Assembly: GCF_014196525.1 (NCBI RefSeq) | Contig: NZ_JACIDX010000010.1 | Span: 1 to 64,000, forward strand | From: Novosphingobium sediminicola | GTDB lineage: Bacteria > Pseudomonadota > Alphaproteobacteria > Sphingomonadales > Sphingomonadaceae | Direction of reading: 5' to 3' | Length of the DNA stretch: 64,000 nucleotides | The notes under the pieces: model-generated | What the model saw: the letters and a program-made list of their open reading frames with translations, nothing else | Database searches by the model: none | What the model was told of the DNA's origin: nothing | Shown here: piece after piece, positions 7,611 to 16,792 of the stretch | How positions within the stretch are numbered: the stretch's first letter is position 1 | How the letters are laid out: each line of letters opens with the position of its first letter | Translations under genes and position numbers: made by a program

Positions 7611-8527
7611 GTCGGTTGTGTCCTTGGTTGGTGTGTGACCCAGGCATTGGGCCTGCTATTTGCGCGAGAATTCGCTTCGTTGCTGATGCGAAGCGCACGG
7701 GATTGCGGGTGGGGCAGAACCCCTGTCGCCAATGCGCCGTGTGTGATGGTTCGTAATTCGGCTTAGAAGATCTCGTTCCGGCACATGACGCGTCCGCCTT
7801 CGTTAAGCGGGGGCACAGCAGGTAACTCGCTCACGAGTGGCTCGACGTCGAAATTCGCGACAGATCCGCCTTTAGCATGGATTGCAGATAACTCTGCATC
7901 AATTCGATGCTCAATGGGACGTCGCTACCCATTTACCATAGTGCAAAGGATCTGCGAAAATTGGGTTCTGGCACAGCAGGCATTACAGCCATTGTCGGTG
8001 GCATGTGCGAATTTGCGTCCAAGTCTAATGTCCGCCAGATCATGCAACGCAAGCTTCGGGGCATCTGCGCTACTTACAGCTGAAAAGTGATGGGATAGAT
8101 GCAGACTGACACCGAGGCGTTTCGACACATCCTCTACAGGATACCGCGCTTGATAATCTGGGTCACCGCATCACCCACGCACTCATCGCTGAAATTGGGT
8201 TTCCCTATCGCCGCCTCCTCATCGAAGGGGTGAACCGACGACCGCTTCCGCAGGGCCTGCTTTGCACCGCTTTCGTCCGCTTTGGCGGCGGGCAGCGCCT
8301 ACCATCCCTTACTGGCAGCAGCCGACCAGGTCCCGGTATTCCGCAGCAGATTTTTGAATGTCTACTCCCGCCGAATAGAGCCCAACGCGCGCAGCAGCCA
8401 ATTGGAGTTCGTCTTCTTCAATTGCCGGATATTCATAGCTTCAACCTATGGATATCAAAAAAATCATTATAATTGAATATACGAGAGGGCGGCAGTATCG
8501 ATCCATAAAACAAGGGGAGAAACAAGG
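7611..8527. other. 917-bp region without intact genes
   Basis: No ORF here has convincing coding character. It holds an IS3-type orfA relic (8086-8202, minus strand). The last 80 bp before the esterase are AT-rich (ATGGATATCAAAAAAATCATT) and could hold its promoter. The rest may be decayed mobile DNA. Confidence 0.5.
8086..8202 (-). pseudogene. Relic of an IS3-family OrfA (transposase HTH subunit)
   Basis: Reading the minus strand, KPNFSDECVGDAVTQIIKRG in one frame continues as YPVEDVSKRLGVS in another after a frameshift near 8143-8150. Together they match the N-terminal helix-turn-helix pattern of IS3 OrfA proteins (F-S/T-D-E-F..DAV.Q...RGYPV.EVS.RLGVS). No OrfB follows. Similarity is from memory of the family, not from a search. 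Confidence 0.6.
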
Positions 8528-9580
8528 ATGGACGGACTATCACGGCGAGATCTGCATCGCCTCGTAGCGGTTGCAGCAACTTCACTGGGTCTTGGCGGCC
8601 TCCCCCAAGCGGCCTTTGCAGGCGAATCTGGTGAATTAGGCTACGTGCATCCCGAACTGCGCCCAGCCGCCAAGCAGTTGCTCCAACTGGTAGCTTCCAT
8701 GCCAGAAATCTCGCCAGAAACGCTCGCTATCACACGCCAAGCCATGGGCGGTTGGGCACAACCTCCGCTCGAACATCCCAAATGGCACCAACGCGCTATT
8801 AAGGGCTTGCCCGGGAACCCCGATGTCAGTGTCTTCGTCATCAACAGCGACGACACGAAACGGCGTCCGGCCATTCTTCATACCCACGGCGGTGGTTTCA
8901 TCAGTGGCAAGGCGATCAGCATGATGGCCGATCTCCAGCGCCTGGCGCTGGAGCTGGATTGCACCATCGTGACGGTAGATTACCGCCTCGCCCCGGAAGT
9001 CAATTTCCGTGGCTCTACCGCAGACAATTACGCGGCTTTGCAATGGCTCCATGACGAGGCCAAGTCCTTGGGCGTTGATGCTGGCCGCATTGCCGTGATG
9101 GGCGAAAGCGCAGGCGGTGGCCATGCGGCATTGTTGGCGTTGAAGGCACGCGACCTTGGCAAGATCCCATTAGTGGCGCAAATTCTAATCTATCCGATGC
9201 TGGATGACCGCACCGGCACCACAAAGACGCCACAAGCTCCCATCGGCACGATTGTCTGGAATGTGGTGAAAAATCGTTTTGGATGGCAGTCGTTTCTGGG
9301 CATGGCGCCGGGAACGGACAAGACCCCCCAAGAGGCCGTCCCGGCACGCTATCGTGATCTTTCTGGCCTGCCGCCAACCTTCATCGGCGTGGGCGCGATC
9401 GATCTGTTTGTCGACGAGGACATCGCCTATGCCAATCGCCTGATCGACGCTGGCGTTCCAACACAGTTGGAAGTCGTTCCCGGTGCTTTTCATGGCTTCG
9501 ATGGAATTGGGGCATCGACCCAAGTGGCAAAGGATTTCACAGCGTCAAAGGTAACAGCTTTGCGTCGGGCGTTTGCATAA
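8528..9580 (+). CDS. Alpha/beta hydrolase, hormone-sensitive-lipase-type esterase
   Basis: 350 aa. A twin-arginine-like leader (SRRDLHRLVAVAATSLGLGG, ending near AFA-GES at residue 32) suggests Tat export. The HSL family oxyanion motif HGGG (120-123), nucleophile Ser194 in GESAG, Asp in GAIDLFVDED and His in GAFHGFD are all present. It hydrolyses short-chain esters or similar substrates, probably in the periplasm. GGGGAGAAACAAGG precedes the ATG. It stands alone between decayed DNA and a convergent regulator gene, consistent with an acquired gene. Confidence 0.88.
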   Translation: MDGLSRRDLHRLVAVAATSLGLGGLPQAAFAGESGELGYVHPELRPAAKQLLQLVASMPEISPETLAITRQAMGGWAQPPLEHPKWHQRAIKGLPGNPDVSVFVINSDDTKRRPAILHTHGGGFISGKAISMMADLQRLALELDCTIVTVDYRLAPEVNFRGSTADNYAALQWLHDEAKSLGVDAGRIAVMGESAGGGHAALLALKARDLGKIPLVAQILIYPMLDDRTGTTKTPQAPIGTIVWNVVKNRFGWQSFLGMAPGTDKTPQEAVPARYRDLSGLPPTFIGVGAIDLFVDEDIAYANRLIDAGVPTQLEVVPGAFHGFDGIGASTQVAKDFTASKVTALRRAFA

Positions 9581-9789
9581 CTTAAATGCAACTGTTGTGG
9601 ACTCAATCGCTTAACCTGCGCTGTTGGCGGTAGCCGACATTTAAGTTGCCTCGCCGGAGCTTGAGGAATGTCCCAGGCCCCGGCATTTCAGCACGCAGCG
9701 ATGAAACTGAACCGACGACGGGTTTCGACGCCGCAGCCCAGGCGGCTGAAGGGCGGCTTTTGGGGCGAACCAGAATGAAATTGTAGTCG

Positions 9790-10797
9790 TCAAGATGTGG
9801 ATCCCCCGCTGACAATGACATTGCCCGCCCTCGCGCCGGGTCGCGAACCGAAAGTGTTGCGATACGCTCTGGGCGACAGGCCCGTTGAAGCCCGGAATTG
9901 TTGACGGAAGTTGGCTGCGGTGCCGAAGCCCGCACGTTCGGCTACAGCTTCGATGGACAGATGCGTCTCCTCGATCAGCATGCGGGCATAAGCCACGCGC
10001 TGCTGTTGAAGCCATGCGCCCGGCGTCAGGCCCGTCGCGCCCAACAGATGGCGGTGCAGACTGCGGGAGCTGAGATGAGCCTCCGCCGCCATGCGCTCCA
10101 CACTCCAGTTCTCGCCGGGCTTTGCCTGAATGGCTGTGAGCAATCCGGATAGACGGTGACCGGAGGGCGGCGGCAGGGCTCGCTCGATAAATTGGGCCTG
10201 CCCGCCGTCGCGATGCGGTGCCACCACCAAGCGGCGCGCCACGCTGTTGGCGGCGTTCCGGCCGAAATCCTTGCGCACCACATGAAGGCACAGGTCCAGT
10301 CCTGCAGCACTGCCTGCCGAGGTCAGAATATCGCCCTCATCGACATAGAGCACGTCGGGTTCGATCACTGTTTTACCGGCCTGATCGGCAAGGCTTGCCA
10401 AATGGCGCCAATGGGTGGTGGCTCGCCGCCCATCGAGCAGTCCGGCTTGCGCCAGCACAAAGGCTCCGGCGCAGATTGCCACAAGTCTTGCGCCGCGCCC
10501 ATGGGCCCGTCGCAATGCTTCGAGCAGAGCGGCAGGAGCTGGTTCACGCGGGCCACGCCATCCGGGAATGACGATCGTATGGGCCTGATCCAGCAGGTCC
10601 AGATCGCCGTCGGGCATAACCTGCACACCGCCTGCGCCGCGCAAGGGGTCGGGCTCGGCGGCGGCGGTAAGGCAGCGATACCAGTCATTTCCCATCTCCG
10701 GGCGCGGCAGGCCAAAGACTTCAAAAGCGCAGCCGAATTCAAAGGTGCAGAGTCCATCATAGGCGAGGATGACGACCAGAGGCTTGGTGTTTGGCAT
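9790..10797 (-). CDS. GlxA-family transcriptional regulator (DJ-1/PfpI plus AraC HTH)
   Basis: 335 aa from MPNTKPL (10797); an upstream ATG at 10833 is also in frame. Residues 5-180 form a DJ-1/PfpI-like sensor domain (GCAFEVFG, AICAGAFVLAQAGLL). Residues about 225-320 are two AraC helix-turn-helices (WSVERMAAEAHLSSRSLHRH, AVAERAGFGTAANFRQQF). Such proteins activate catabolic or detoxification genes. It is divergent from a GST gene with a 110-bp shared promoter region, so that gene is the likely target. Confidence 0.9.
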   Translation of the reverse strand: MPNTKPLVVILAYDGLCTFEFGCAFEVFGLPRPEMGNDWYRCLTAAAEPDPLRGAGGVQVMPDGDLDLLDQAHTIVIPGWRGPREPAPAALLEALRRAHGRGARLVAICAGAFVLAQAGLLDGRRATTHWRHLASLADQAGKTVIEPDVLYVDEGDILTSAGSAAGLDLCLHVVRKDFGRNAANSVARRLVVAPHRDGGQAQFIERALPPPSGHRLSGLLTAIQAKPGENWSVERMAAEAHLSSRSLHRHLLGATGLTPGAWLQQQRVAYARMLIEETHLSIEAVAERAGFGTAANFRQQFRASTGLSPRAYRNTFGSRPGARAGNVIVSGGSTS

Positions 10798-10907
10798 GAT
10801 ACTTTCGATACTTGTCATACCTGCCAATGGCAACGATCCGGGTGGTGCTTTATCCCTCCCTTTAACGGATTTCGGCCTGTTGCGGCGGCCGGGTCAAGGA
10901 GGACAAG

Positions 10908-11516
10908 ATGAAACTGATCGGAATGCTGGATTCGCCCTATGTACGCAGGGTTGCCATTTCGCTCCGCCTGTTGGGTCTGGATTTCGAGCATCAGACGCTG
11001 TCGGTGTTTTCCACTTTCGATGCCTTTGCCGCGATCAATCCGGTGGTCAAGGCGCCCACGCTGGTGACCGACGATGGGATCGTGCTGATGGACTCCGGCC
11101 TCATCCTCGCACACGTCGAGCGGCTTGCAGGATACAGCCTGTCCCCCGCCGATCCGGCGGCTCATGCGCTGTCCCAACGGATCATCGGCCTGGCGCTGGC
11201 GGTCTGCGAGAAGGCGGTGCAGATTGTCTACGAACACAATCTGCGGCCCGAGGAGAAGCGCCATCAAGTCTGGCTCAATCGTATCCATGGGCAATTGGCG
11301 CAGGCGCTCCATCTTCTTGAACAGGAGGTCAGCCGCGCTCAGCCGTGGTGCTTTGGCGACCATCCGCTTCAGGCCGACATCACCACTGCGGTGGCCTGGC
11401 GCTTCACCAGAGAAATGGTGCCCGAGGCAGTTGAGGGGCAGGCGCTGCCATCCTTGTCACGCCTTTCACGGATAGCAGAGGAGAGCGCTGCCTTTCTCGC
11501 TTTGCCCTTCAATTAG
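10908..11516 (+). CDS. Glutathione S-transferase family protein
   Basis: 202 aa. The N-terminal thioredoxin-like domain (MKLIGMLDSPYVRRVAISLR, with Ser9/Pro10 in the glutathione-site position and VVKAPTLVTDDG carrying the cis-Pro) precedes an all-helical C-domain. It conjugates or reduces electrophiles with glutathione in the cytosol; substrate unknown. A near-perfect ribosome site AAGGAGG lies 6 nt before ATG 10908. It is divergent from the GlxA-type regulator, its probable controller. Confidence 0.9.
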   Translation: MKLIGMLDSPYVRRVAISLRLLGLDFEHQTLSVFSTFDAFAAINPVVKAPTLVTDDGIVLMDSGLILAHVERLAGYSLSPADPAAHALSQRIIGLALAVCEKAVQIVYEHNLRPEEKRHQVWLNRIHGQLAQALHLLEQEVSRAQPWCFGDHPLQADITTAVAWRFTREMVPEAVEGQALPSLSRLSRIAEESAAFLALPFN

Positions 11517-11929
11517 GGGAAACGGCTGGGTGGGCGAAACCTCCTGAACAAACGGCGGGTTTGGAGGATCTTCCAGCCTCGGGAATGGCTGGAATGGCGG
11601 CGACAACGCCCGCCCACAGGAAACGGTAGAAGTCGACCAGATCAAGTCCTCAGCTTCTGATGGCGCGAACATCCAAACCCGACAAGAGGGGCTGGCTATG
11701 CAGGTGGAGATTGCCAGGCCGCTACCTCAATTCCAAACACCCTGGGGACCTTTCTTCCCGCAGGAAGCGGACGGTCATTCAGGCGAATCTCAATAATGTT
11801 GGGGCGCCACCGTCCGGCAGCATGGATAAGCAGGCGCTTACAGCGGCCTGAGTAAGCGCCGCTCCAATGGCGCTTTCGGCCAAGGCAGTTCAGGTCAGGT
11901 GTCATTGGCACCTCTTCAGGAGCATCCAC
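11517..11929. other. 413-bp intergenic region
   Basis: Only short ORFs without coding character or recognisable domains occur here. TTCAGGAG before 11930 is the ribosome site of the next gene. No hairpin terminator stands out after the GST gene. Confidence 0.5.
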
Positions 11930-12520
11930 ATGAATATTGCCCTCACCAAACCGCCGCGCAACTGGGATCCTGTGGTCAAGCTGACGCATTGGAGCATCGT
12001 GGCGGCGGTGCTCGCCAATGGCGCTCTCACCGAAGGCGGTTCCTGGCCGCATATCTGGGTAGGCTATGCTCTGGCCGGGATGCTGGCGTTGCGCCTACTG
12101 TGGGGACTGGTAGGGCCAAGCGAAGCCCGCTTTTCAGCCTTTCCACCCAGCCTGTCCCGCGCGCTGATCCATATTCGCGAAATCAGGGCGGGCAAGGTCC
12201 GCGATCAGCCCTCGCACAATCCGCTGGGTGCGTTGATGGTCTATGCCATCTGGGGCACGCTCGGGATTATCATCGCCAGCGGCATCGCCATGGCGGGTCT
12301 GCCGCCCAGGGCGGTGACACATGAACACTATGCTGTGGAACAGGTTGCCGCGCATGATGACGATGAGCGCGAAGGTGAAGAAAGCCCGCTGGGTGAAACA
12401 CATGAGGCCGCTGTCAACCTGCTCTACGTGCTGATCGTGTTGCATCTGGGCGGCGTTATCTTTGAAACGCGACGCTCCGGGCGTGGGCTGGTGCTGGCCA
12501 TGTTGCCCGGTCGGCGGTAA
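11930..12520 (+). CDS. Cytochrome b561-type membrane protein
   Basis: 196 aa from ATG 11930 (CAGGAG upstream). Four hydrophobic segments carry spaced histidines: WDPVVKLTHWSIV (H20), HIWVGYALAGMLALRL, VYAIWGTLGIIIASGIAMAG, and LLYVLIVLHLGGVIFE. This is the pattern of di-haem b561 electron carriers. A charged loop (HDDDEREGEESPLGETHE) sits between TM3 and TM4. It would pass electrons within the inner membrane. The gene 9 bp downstream encodes a membrane LuxR-type protein, so they form a likely two-gene operon. Confidence 0.85.
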   Translation: MNIALTKPPRNWDPVVKLTHWSIVAAVLANGALTEGGSWPHIWVGYALAGMLALRLLWGLVGPSEARFSAFPPSLSRALIHIREIRAGKVRDQPSHNPLGALMVYAIWGTLGIIIASGIAMAGLPPRAVTHEHYAVEQVAAHDDDEREGEESPLGETHEAAVNLLYVLIVLHLGGVIFETRRSGRGLVLAMLPGRR

Positions 12521-12529
12521 GCTGGCGCG

Positions 12530-13033
12530 ATGCAGCCTGCCACCCGATCACTGGAACGCAAAGCCCTGATCCTGACGTTGGTACTGGGCTGTCAGGTGCT
12601 GGCTGCGATCTTCTTCGCTCTCGATGTGGCAGGTGACATTGCCGAGGCGGGGTTGGGCTGGCACCTGTCAATAGAATTGCTCGCCACTCTGGCGCTGGCC
12701 GCCGGGGTGGTGGTGGGCGCCATTCATGTCCGCTCCCTGATCGAACGAGCGCGGCAGGATCAGACGCTGATTTCCGCTGCGCGCGGGGCGATGGGGGCCT
12801 TGATCCGCGCCCGGTTTGCTGAATGGCGATTGACCGCGGCAGAGGCCGATGTAGCGCTGTTCGCGATAAAGGGGCTGGACGTGGCCGAGATCGCCGCCCT
12901 GCGCGGATCGGCGCAGGGAACCGTGCGGGCGCAATTGACGCGGATCTATGCCAAGGCGGGCACGACATCGCAGACTGGCCTGATCGCGCTGTTCATGGAC
13001 GAGTTGATCGATCCAGCCGCCACACTGAGTTAG
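12530..13033 (+). CDS. Membrane-anchored LuxR-type HTH regulator
   Basis: 167 aa. Two N-terminal transmembrane helices (about 12-32 and 45-67) precede a linker and a GerE/LuxR helix-turn-helix at about 100-160 (RLTAAEADVALFAIKGLDVA, then GTVRAQLTRIYAKAG). There is no receiver or ligand-binding domain. It probably regulates from the membrane, perhaps sensing redox state with its b561 neighbour 9 bp upstream. The link is inferred from position only. Confidence 0.8.
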   Translation: MQPATRSLERKALILTLVLGCQVLAAIFFALDVAGDIAEAGLGWHLSIELLATLALAAGVVVGAIHVRSLIERARQDQTLISAARGAMGALIRARFAEWRLTAAEADVALFAIKGLDVAEIAALRGSAQGTVRAQLTRIYAKAGTTSQTGLIALFMDELIDPAATLS

Positions 13034-13163
13034 GGGCTCCAAGGCTGATATCGCGCTGATGCACCGCCATCTGCGTCCGTGCGACCGCATTCACCATCGC
13101 CCATTGTTCACAATCGCGGGGCAAAGCATTATCGCGCAGACATTCAGCAAAAGGCCTCTTTAT

Positions 13164-14084
13164 ATGCACAACCTCGACCCCATGCTGGCGCTTGAAGAGG
13201 CCGACATCGACCCGGTAGCCAAGGCGCAGGCCGCCTCGCGCAGCACATGGGTCAGCGTGGCGGTCAACACCACACTGTCAGCCTTGCAAGTGGCGGTGGG
13301 GATGATCTCAGGCTCGTCGGGCCTGATCGCGGACGGTATACATTCGCTGTCCGATCTGGTGGCGGATTTTCTGGTGCTGTTCGTATCCACCCATTCCAAA
13401 TCTGACGCCGACGAGCGGCATCCTTATGGCCACCAGCGTTTCGAGAATGGCGCCTCATTGGCACTGGGCTTGCTGCTGGCGGGTGTCGGCATCGGCATGT
13501 TGTGGAGCGCAGTCGTCAAAATCGAGCACCATGAGGCCATCCCCAAGGTTGAGATTACCGCACTTTACGTGGCAGGGGTGGCGCTCTTGGCCAAGGAAAT
13601 GCTGTTCCGCTATATGCTGGCGGCGGCAAAACGGGTCAAATCCAGCATGTTGATTGCCAATGCCTGGCATGCGCGATCGGATGCGGCATCATCGTTGGTG
13701 GTGGGCTGCGGCATTGTCGGCAATCTCAAGGGTTACCCGATGCTGGATCCCATCGCAGCCTTGATCGTAGGGCTTATGATCTTGAAAATGGGTTGGGAAT
13801 TCGGATGGGAAGCGTTGCATGACCTGATGGATCAATCGGCCAACGACGAGGAGGTTGAGGCAATCAGTGCCACTATTCTGTCCTCACCTGGGGTGCGTGG
13901 CTGCCACAATTTGCGCACACGCAAGATGGGCGACATGCTGGTGGTAGACGTGCATATCGATATCGACGCCCACATCACTGTAGAGGCTGGCCATACTATC
14001 ATCCAGTCTGCCGAGGATGCCGTGCGCGCGCGCCACAGCGTGCTGGGCATGATTGCACATGCCGACCCTTGGAAGCCTGAATGA
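13164..14084 (+). CDS. Cation diffusion facilitator family transporter
   Basis: 306 aa from MHNLDPM (13164); an upstream in-frame ATG at 13059 would add an unlikely 35-residue tail. It has six membrane segments with metal-site residues in TM2 (ADGIHSLSDLVAD) and TM5 (NAWHARSDAASS), the cytoplasmic HPYGHQRFE loop, and a C-terminal ferredoxin-like dimer domain ending in HADPWKPE. It exports divalent cations (Zn, Co, Fe or Mn) against protons. Metal specificity cannot be read with certainty. Confidence 0.92.
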   Translation: MHNLDPMLALEEADIDPVAKAQAASRSTWVSVAVNTTLSALQVAVGMISGSSGLIADGIHSLSDLVADFLVLFVSTHSKSDADERHPYGHQRFENGASLALGLLLAGVGIGMLWSAVVKIEHHEAIPKVEITALYVAGVALLAKEMLFRYMLAAAKRVKSSMLIANAWHARSDAASSLVVGCGIVGNLKGYPMLDPIAALIVGLMILKMGWEFGWEALHDLMDQSANDEEVEAISATILSSPGVRGCHNLRTRKMGDMLVVDVHIDIDAHITVEAGHTIIQSAEDAVRARHSVLGMIAHADPWKPE

Positions 14085-14656
14085 GTTTTGCTCAGGCAGA
14101 TGCTACGTCTGACTAGTCATTTTCAAACAGCGGCTTTGTTCCAGGCCCGGGCGATTCGGGCTACCCAGTCGACGTGAACAGAAGGCATGTTTAGGTCTGC
14201 TGATCAGGAGGCGAGAATGGCGACTATCGCGGCGAATCATACCGTAAGAGAGGCGACCTTCGGATAAATGATTTCTGCGCTCATTTTTTGGATTTATGGT
14301 GTCCGGCTCTCGCGGCTATCCAATCTTTTCGCCTGGTCAGCATATTATGCTCCTTGCCACCGTTTTGCCGTGAGCGTACAATAAAATTGCTTCATGATAC
14401 TCGCGAGGTTTCCGGAAACGGAGGCCTAATACATGTTTAGAGCACTTTTCCGCTTTGATCTGATGATATCAGGTTTTTTGATTTGCCGCGCTTTTGGCGA
14501 ATCCGGCGTTGCCAGCATTAATGTCGTGACCGTAGTTGAGCGAAAGCTCAGCAAGATGCTCAATCATAACCCAATGAATCTGGTGAGGGGGCTCATTCCG
14601 GCTCCGACCACGTTCGTGGTTTTCCTCGCAAGCGACTATGGGGCGGCGAAACGAGG
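14085..14656. other. 572-bp region without a convincing gene
   Basis: A 78-codon ORF at 14433-14669 has no recognisable domain and overlaps the next gene. A 14-codon ORF after AGGAGG (14208-14262) could be a leader but is unsupported. A CTGAT-GAT-ATCAG hairpin followed by G-TTTTTT (14458-14478) is a weak terminator candidate. Base composition is more AT-rich here than in the flanks, consistent with the edge of an acquired island. Confidence 0.4.
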
Positions 14657-14920
14657 ATGCTGGTCGTGAAGATTGGCACTCATGCCACGAGCAGGCATGT
14701 TGCCCATGATGGAGTATCAGGGACGGAATTCATCACTGCGGATGAATTTGCTCTTCTCGCACGATTGTCACGCCGTCAAATTGATCGGCTTCGCAAGCGT
14801 CGTTTGCCCGGTTTTCCGAGGGAATATGATCTTGGCAGTGGCCTGAGCAAGTTTCACACCTGCCCAAGATTCCGTCGAGCGGAGGTTGAACGTTGGCTGG
14901 ATTCCCGATCGCTTTGGTAG
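14657..14920 (+). CDS. AlpA/excisionase-like helix-turn-helix protein
   Basis: 87 aa. After a variable N-terminus comes ITADEFALLARLSRRQIDRL, then RRLPGFPREYDLGSG and FRRAEVERWLDS. This is the AlpA/MerR-like wing-helix used by excisionases and prophage regulators. With an integrase 2 kb downstream it may direct excision or regulate the integrase. The start could also be an internal codon, since an upstream Shine-Dalgarno is poor. Confidence 0.65.
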   Translation: MLVVKIGTHATSRHVAHDGVSGTEFITADEFALLARLSRRQIDRLRKRRLPGFPREYDLGSGLSKFHTCPRFRRAEVERWLDSRSLW

Positions 14921-14996
14921 CTTGCTTGCGCTTGTATAAGCGACGTTGACGGAGGGGCGGCCAACATTGGAATCAGATCCATTGCCGACGGCGCGA

Positions 14997-15092
14997 TACT
15001 CCGCAAGGTGTAGGGCTCGATTACACCCTGAAAGGGATATCGCAAAGGTACACCCTGTAGGGTATATTGCAAATTTATACCTTTGGGGGTAT
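14997..15092. promoter_or_regulatory. Array of phased palindromic operators upstream of hipB
   Basis: Three related sites start at 15022, 15049 and 15076, exactly 27 bp apart: TACACCCTGAAAGGGATA, TACACCCTGTAGGGTATA and TATACCTTTGGGGGTAT. The second is a near-perfect TA-ACCCT-GT-AGGGT-TA palindrome. A weaker half-matching site lies at 14997-15012. They end 26 bp before the hipB ATG, where a HipB dimer would autorepress the operon. Confidence 0.75.
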
Positions 15093-15117
15093 GTTCCGTG
15101 ATCGACGGAGGTTCCCC

Positions 15118-15366
15118 ATGGATCAGATTGTTCGACTGCCCAATCAGCTCGGCGCGCTCATCCGCAGCGCACGATTGGGGCGCAACATGACGCAGCAACA
15201 ACTGGCAAGCCTGATCGGCAAGCAGCAAAAGACCATTTCGGCCATTGAAAACGGCAATGACGGAACCAAGCTCGATACGCTGCTCCAGGTGATCGCGGTG
15301 CTTGACCTCGATCTCCAGATCATATCGCGCCGAAAAGATGGCAAAGATATAGCGGACGTTTTCTGA
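15118..15366 (+). CDS. hipB: HipB-type antitoxin, XRE-family repressor
   Basis: 82 aa from ATG 15118, with GGAGG at 15107-15111. The Xre helix-turn-helix is RSARLGRNMTQQQLASLIGK through TISAIENGNDG, followed by LDTLLQVIAVLDLDLQIISR. It binds DNA, neutralises HipA, and probably represses its own operon through the phased palindromes upstream. Its stop (15364-15366) lies one base before the hipA GTG start, indicating translational coupling. Confidence 0.92.
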   Translation: MDQIVRLPNQLGALIRSARLGRNMTQQQLASLIGKQQKTISAIENGNDGTKLDTLLQVIAVLDLDLQIISRRKDGKDIADVF

Positions 15367-15367
15367 C

Positions 15368-16693
15368 GTGGCGCGCAGGAAAACTCACGTTCCGCTGGAT
15401 GTGCTGATCAATGGCCGTTGCATCGGCCGTCTGGAAAAGGCGGCCAATGGCGCGATCAGTTTTCAATATGCGACAAGCTGGCTCGAATGGGAGCATCGCT
15501 TTGCAGTGTCGCTGTCGCTTCCTTTGATCCCTAACGCCTATCGCGGTGCTGAAGTGACCGCAGTGTTCGATAATCTGCTCCCGGATCGCGATGCGGTTCG
15601 CCGCCGCGTGGCTGAACGTATGGGGGCGCAAGGAACAGACTTCTATAGCCTTCTCGAAGCCATTGGGCGCGATTGCGTCGGTGCGATGCAATTTCGGCCA
15701 GAGGATGAAGAGGGCGGTGATCTGACCATCAGGGGCGATGCGGTCAGCGATTCGGACATTGAAGCGATGCTGGCCGACCTCGCTCAGGCGCCGCTCGGAT
15801 TGAACAAGGATCGCGAGTTCCGCATTTCGGTGGCGGGCGCGCAGGAAAAAACCGCGTTGCTGCGTTTGGACGGGCGCTGGCTTCGTCCGATGGGAAGCAC
15901 GCCGACGACGCATATTCTCAAGCCCCAGCTTGGCCAGATACCTACATCAGACGGCATGATCGACATGTCCGACAGCGTGGATAATGAGCATTATTGCATG
16001 AAGGTTATGGAGGCGTTTGGCCTCAAGGTAGCTCAGACGCAGATTGCGTCGTTTGGTGCGCGCCGCGTGCTGGTGGTCGAGAGATTTGATCGCCAATGGC
16101 GCAACGCTCAACATATCATCAGGTTGCCGCAGGAAGATGGCTGTCAGGCGCTCGGTATGCCGCCTATGCTCAAGTATCAAAGTGATGGTGGCCCCGGCAT
16201 GCGCGACATTTTGGCATTGCTGAAAGGCGCGGATGACGCGCAGTCCGATCAGATCGCCTTCTTCAAAAGCCAGATTGTATTCTGGCTGATCGGAGCAACT
16301 GACGGTCACGCGAAAAATTTCAGTATCTTTCTGAAGCCGGGGGGGCGTTACAGCTTGACCCCATTCTATGATGTTCTGTCGGCGCAGTCGGCCTTTGATA
16401 AAGGACAGATCGCCCAGAATAAATTCCGTCTGGCGATGTCAGTGGGTAGGAGCCGCCATTACCGGATCGCCGAAGTGATGGGGCGGCATTTTGTGCAGAC
16501 GGGCAAGGCAGCTGGTCTTGGCACTGTCACCATGCGCGACGCGATCGTGGAATTGCTCGATCGCGCAGCCCATGCGACCGATGCTGCACTGGCCCAGATG
16601 CCGGATGACTTTGCACAGAGCATCCATGAAAGTGTTGCCGCTGCAATTGCCAGACGCCTGCCGCATCTTGCGAGCGCCCTTGAAGAGCTTTGA
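15368..16693 (+). CDS. hipA: HipA-type Ser/Thr kinase toxin
   Basis: 441 aa from GTG 15368. HipA kinases phosphorylate glutamyl-tRNA synthetase or related targets and cause growth arrest. The regulatory Ser lies in RISVAGAQEKTALL (Ser154, equivalent to E. coli Ser150). The nucleotide-binding Lys is in THILKPQ, the catalytic Asp in ATDGHAKNFS (Asp312) and the metal Asp in PFYDVLS (Asp335). All key residues are intact, so the toxin should be active. It is coupled to hipB within a small tRNA-linked island. Confidence 0.93.
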   Translation: MARRKTHVPLDVLINGRCIGRLEKAANGAISFQYATSWLEWEHRFAVSLSLPLIPNAYRGAEVTAVFDNLLPDRDAVRRRVAERMGAQGTDFYSLLEAIGRDCVGAMQFRPEDEEGGDLTIRGDAVSDSDIEAMLADLAQAPLGLNKDREFRISVAGAQEKTALLRLDGRWLRPMGSTPTTHILKPQLGQIPTSDGMIDMSDSVDNEHYCMKVMEAFGLKVAQTQIASFGARRVLVVERFDRQWRNAQHIIRLPQEDGCQALGMPPMLKYQSDGGPGMRDILALLKGADDAQSDQIAFFKSQIVFWLIGATDGHAKNFSIFLKPGGRYSLTPFYDVLSAQSAFDKGQIAQNKFRLAMSVGRSRHYRIAEVMGRHFVQTGKAAGLGTVTMRDAIVELLDRAAHATDAALAQMPDDFAQSIHESVAAAIARRLPHLASALEEL

Positions 16694-16792
16694 GCAACGA
16701 AACGCGAGGCTTGCGGCATATCTAGGGGGGGAAGACGCGCAGGAGGTCTGCATTATCCTGCGCGTCGTGTTTCTACCCTGATCGCCAGGACT

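Noticed and set aside
9580..9646. ACTTAAATG / CATTTAAGT inverted repeat after the esterase
   Set aside because: Arms are only 9 bp with a loop of about 50 nt and no T tract; too weak to call a terminator or operator.
14208..14262. 14-codon ORF after AGGAGG, a possible leader peptide
   Set aside because: No regulated gene directly follows and there is no attenuator-like structure.
14433..14669. 78-codon ORF before the AlpA-like gene
   Set aside because: No Shine-Dalgarno, no domain, and overlap with the better-supported next gene.
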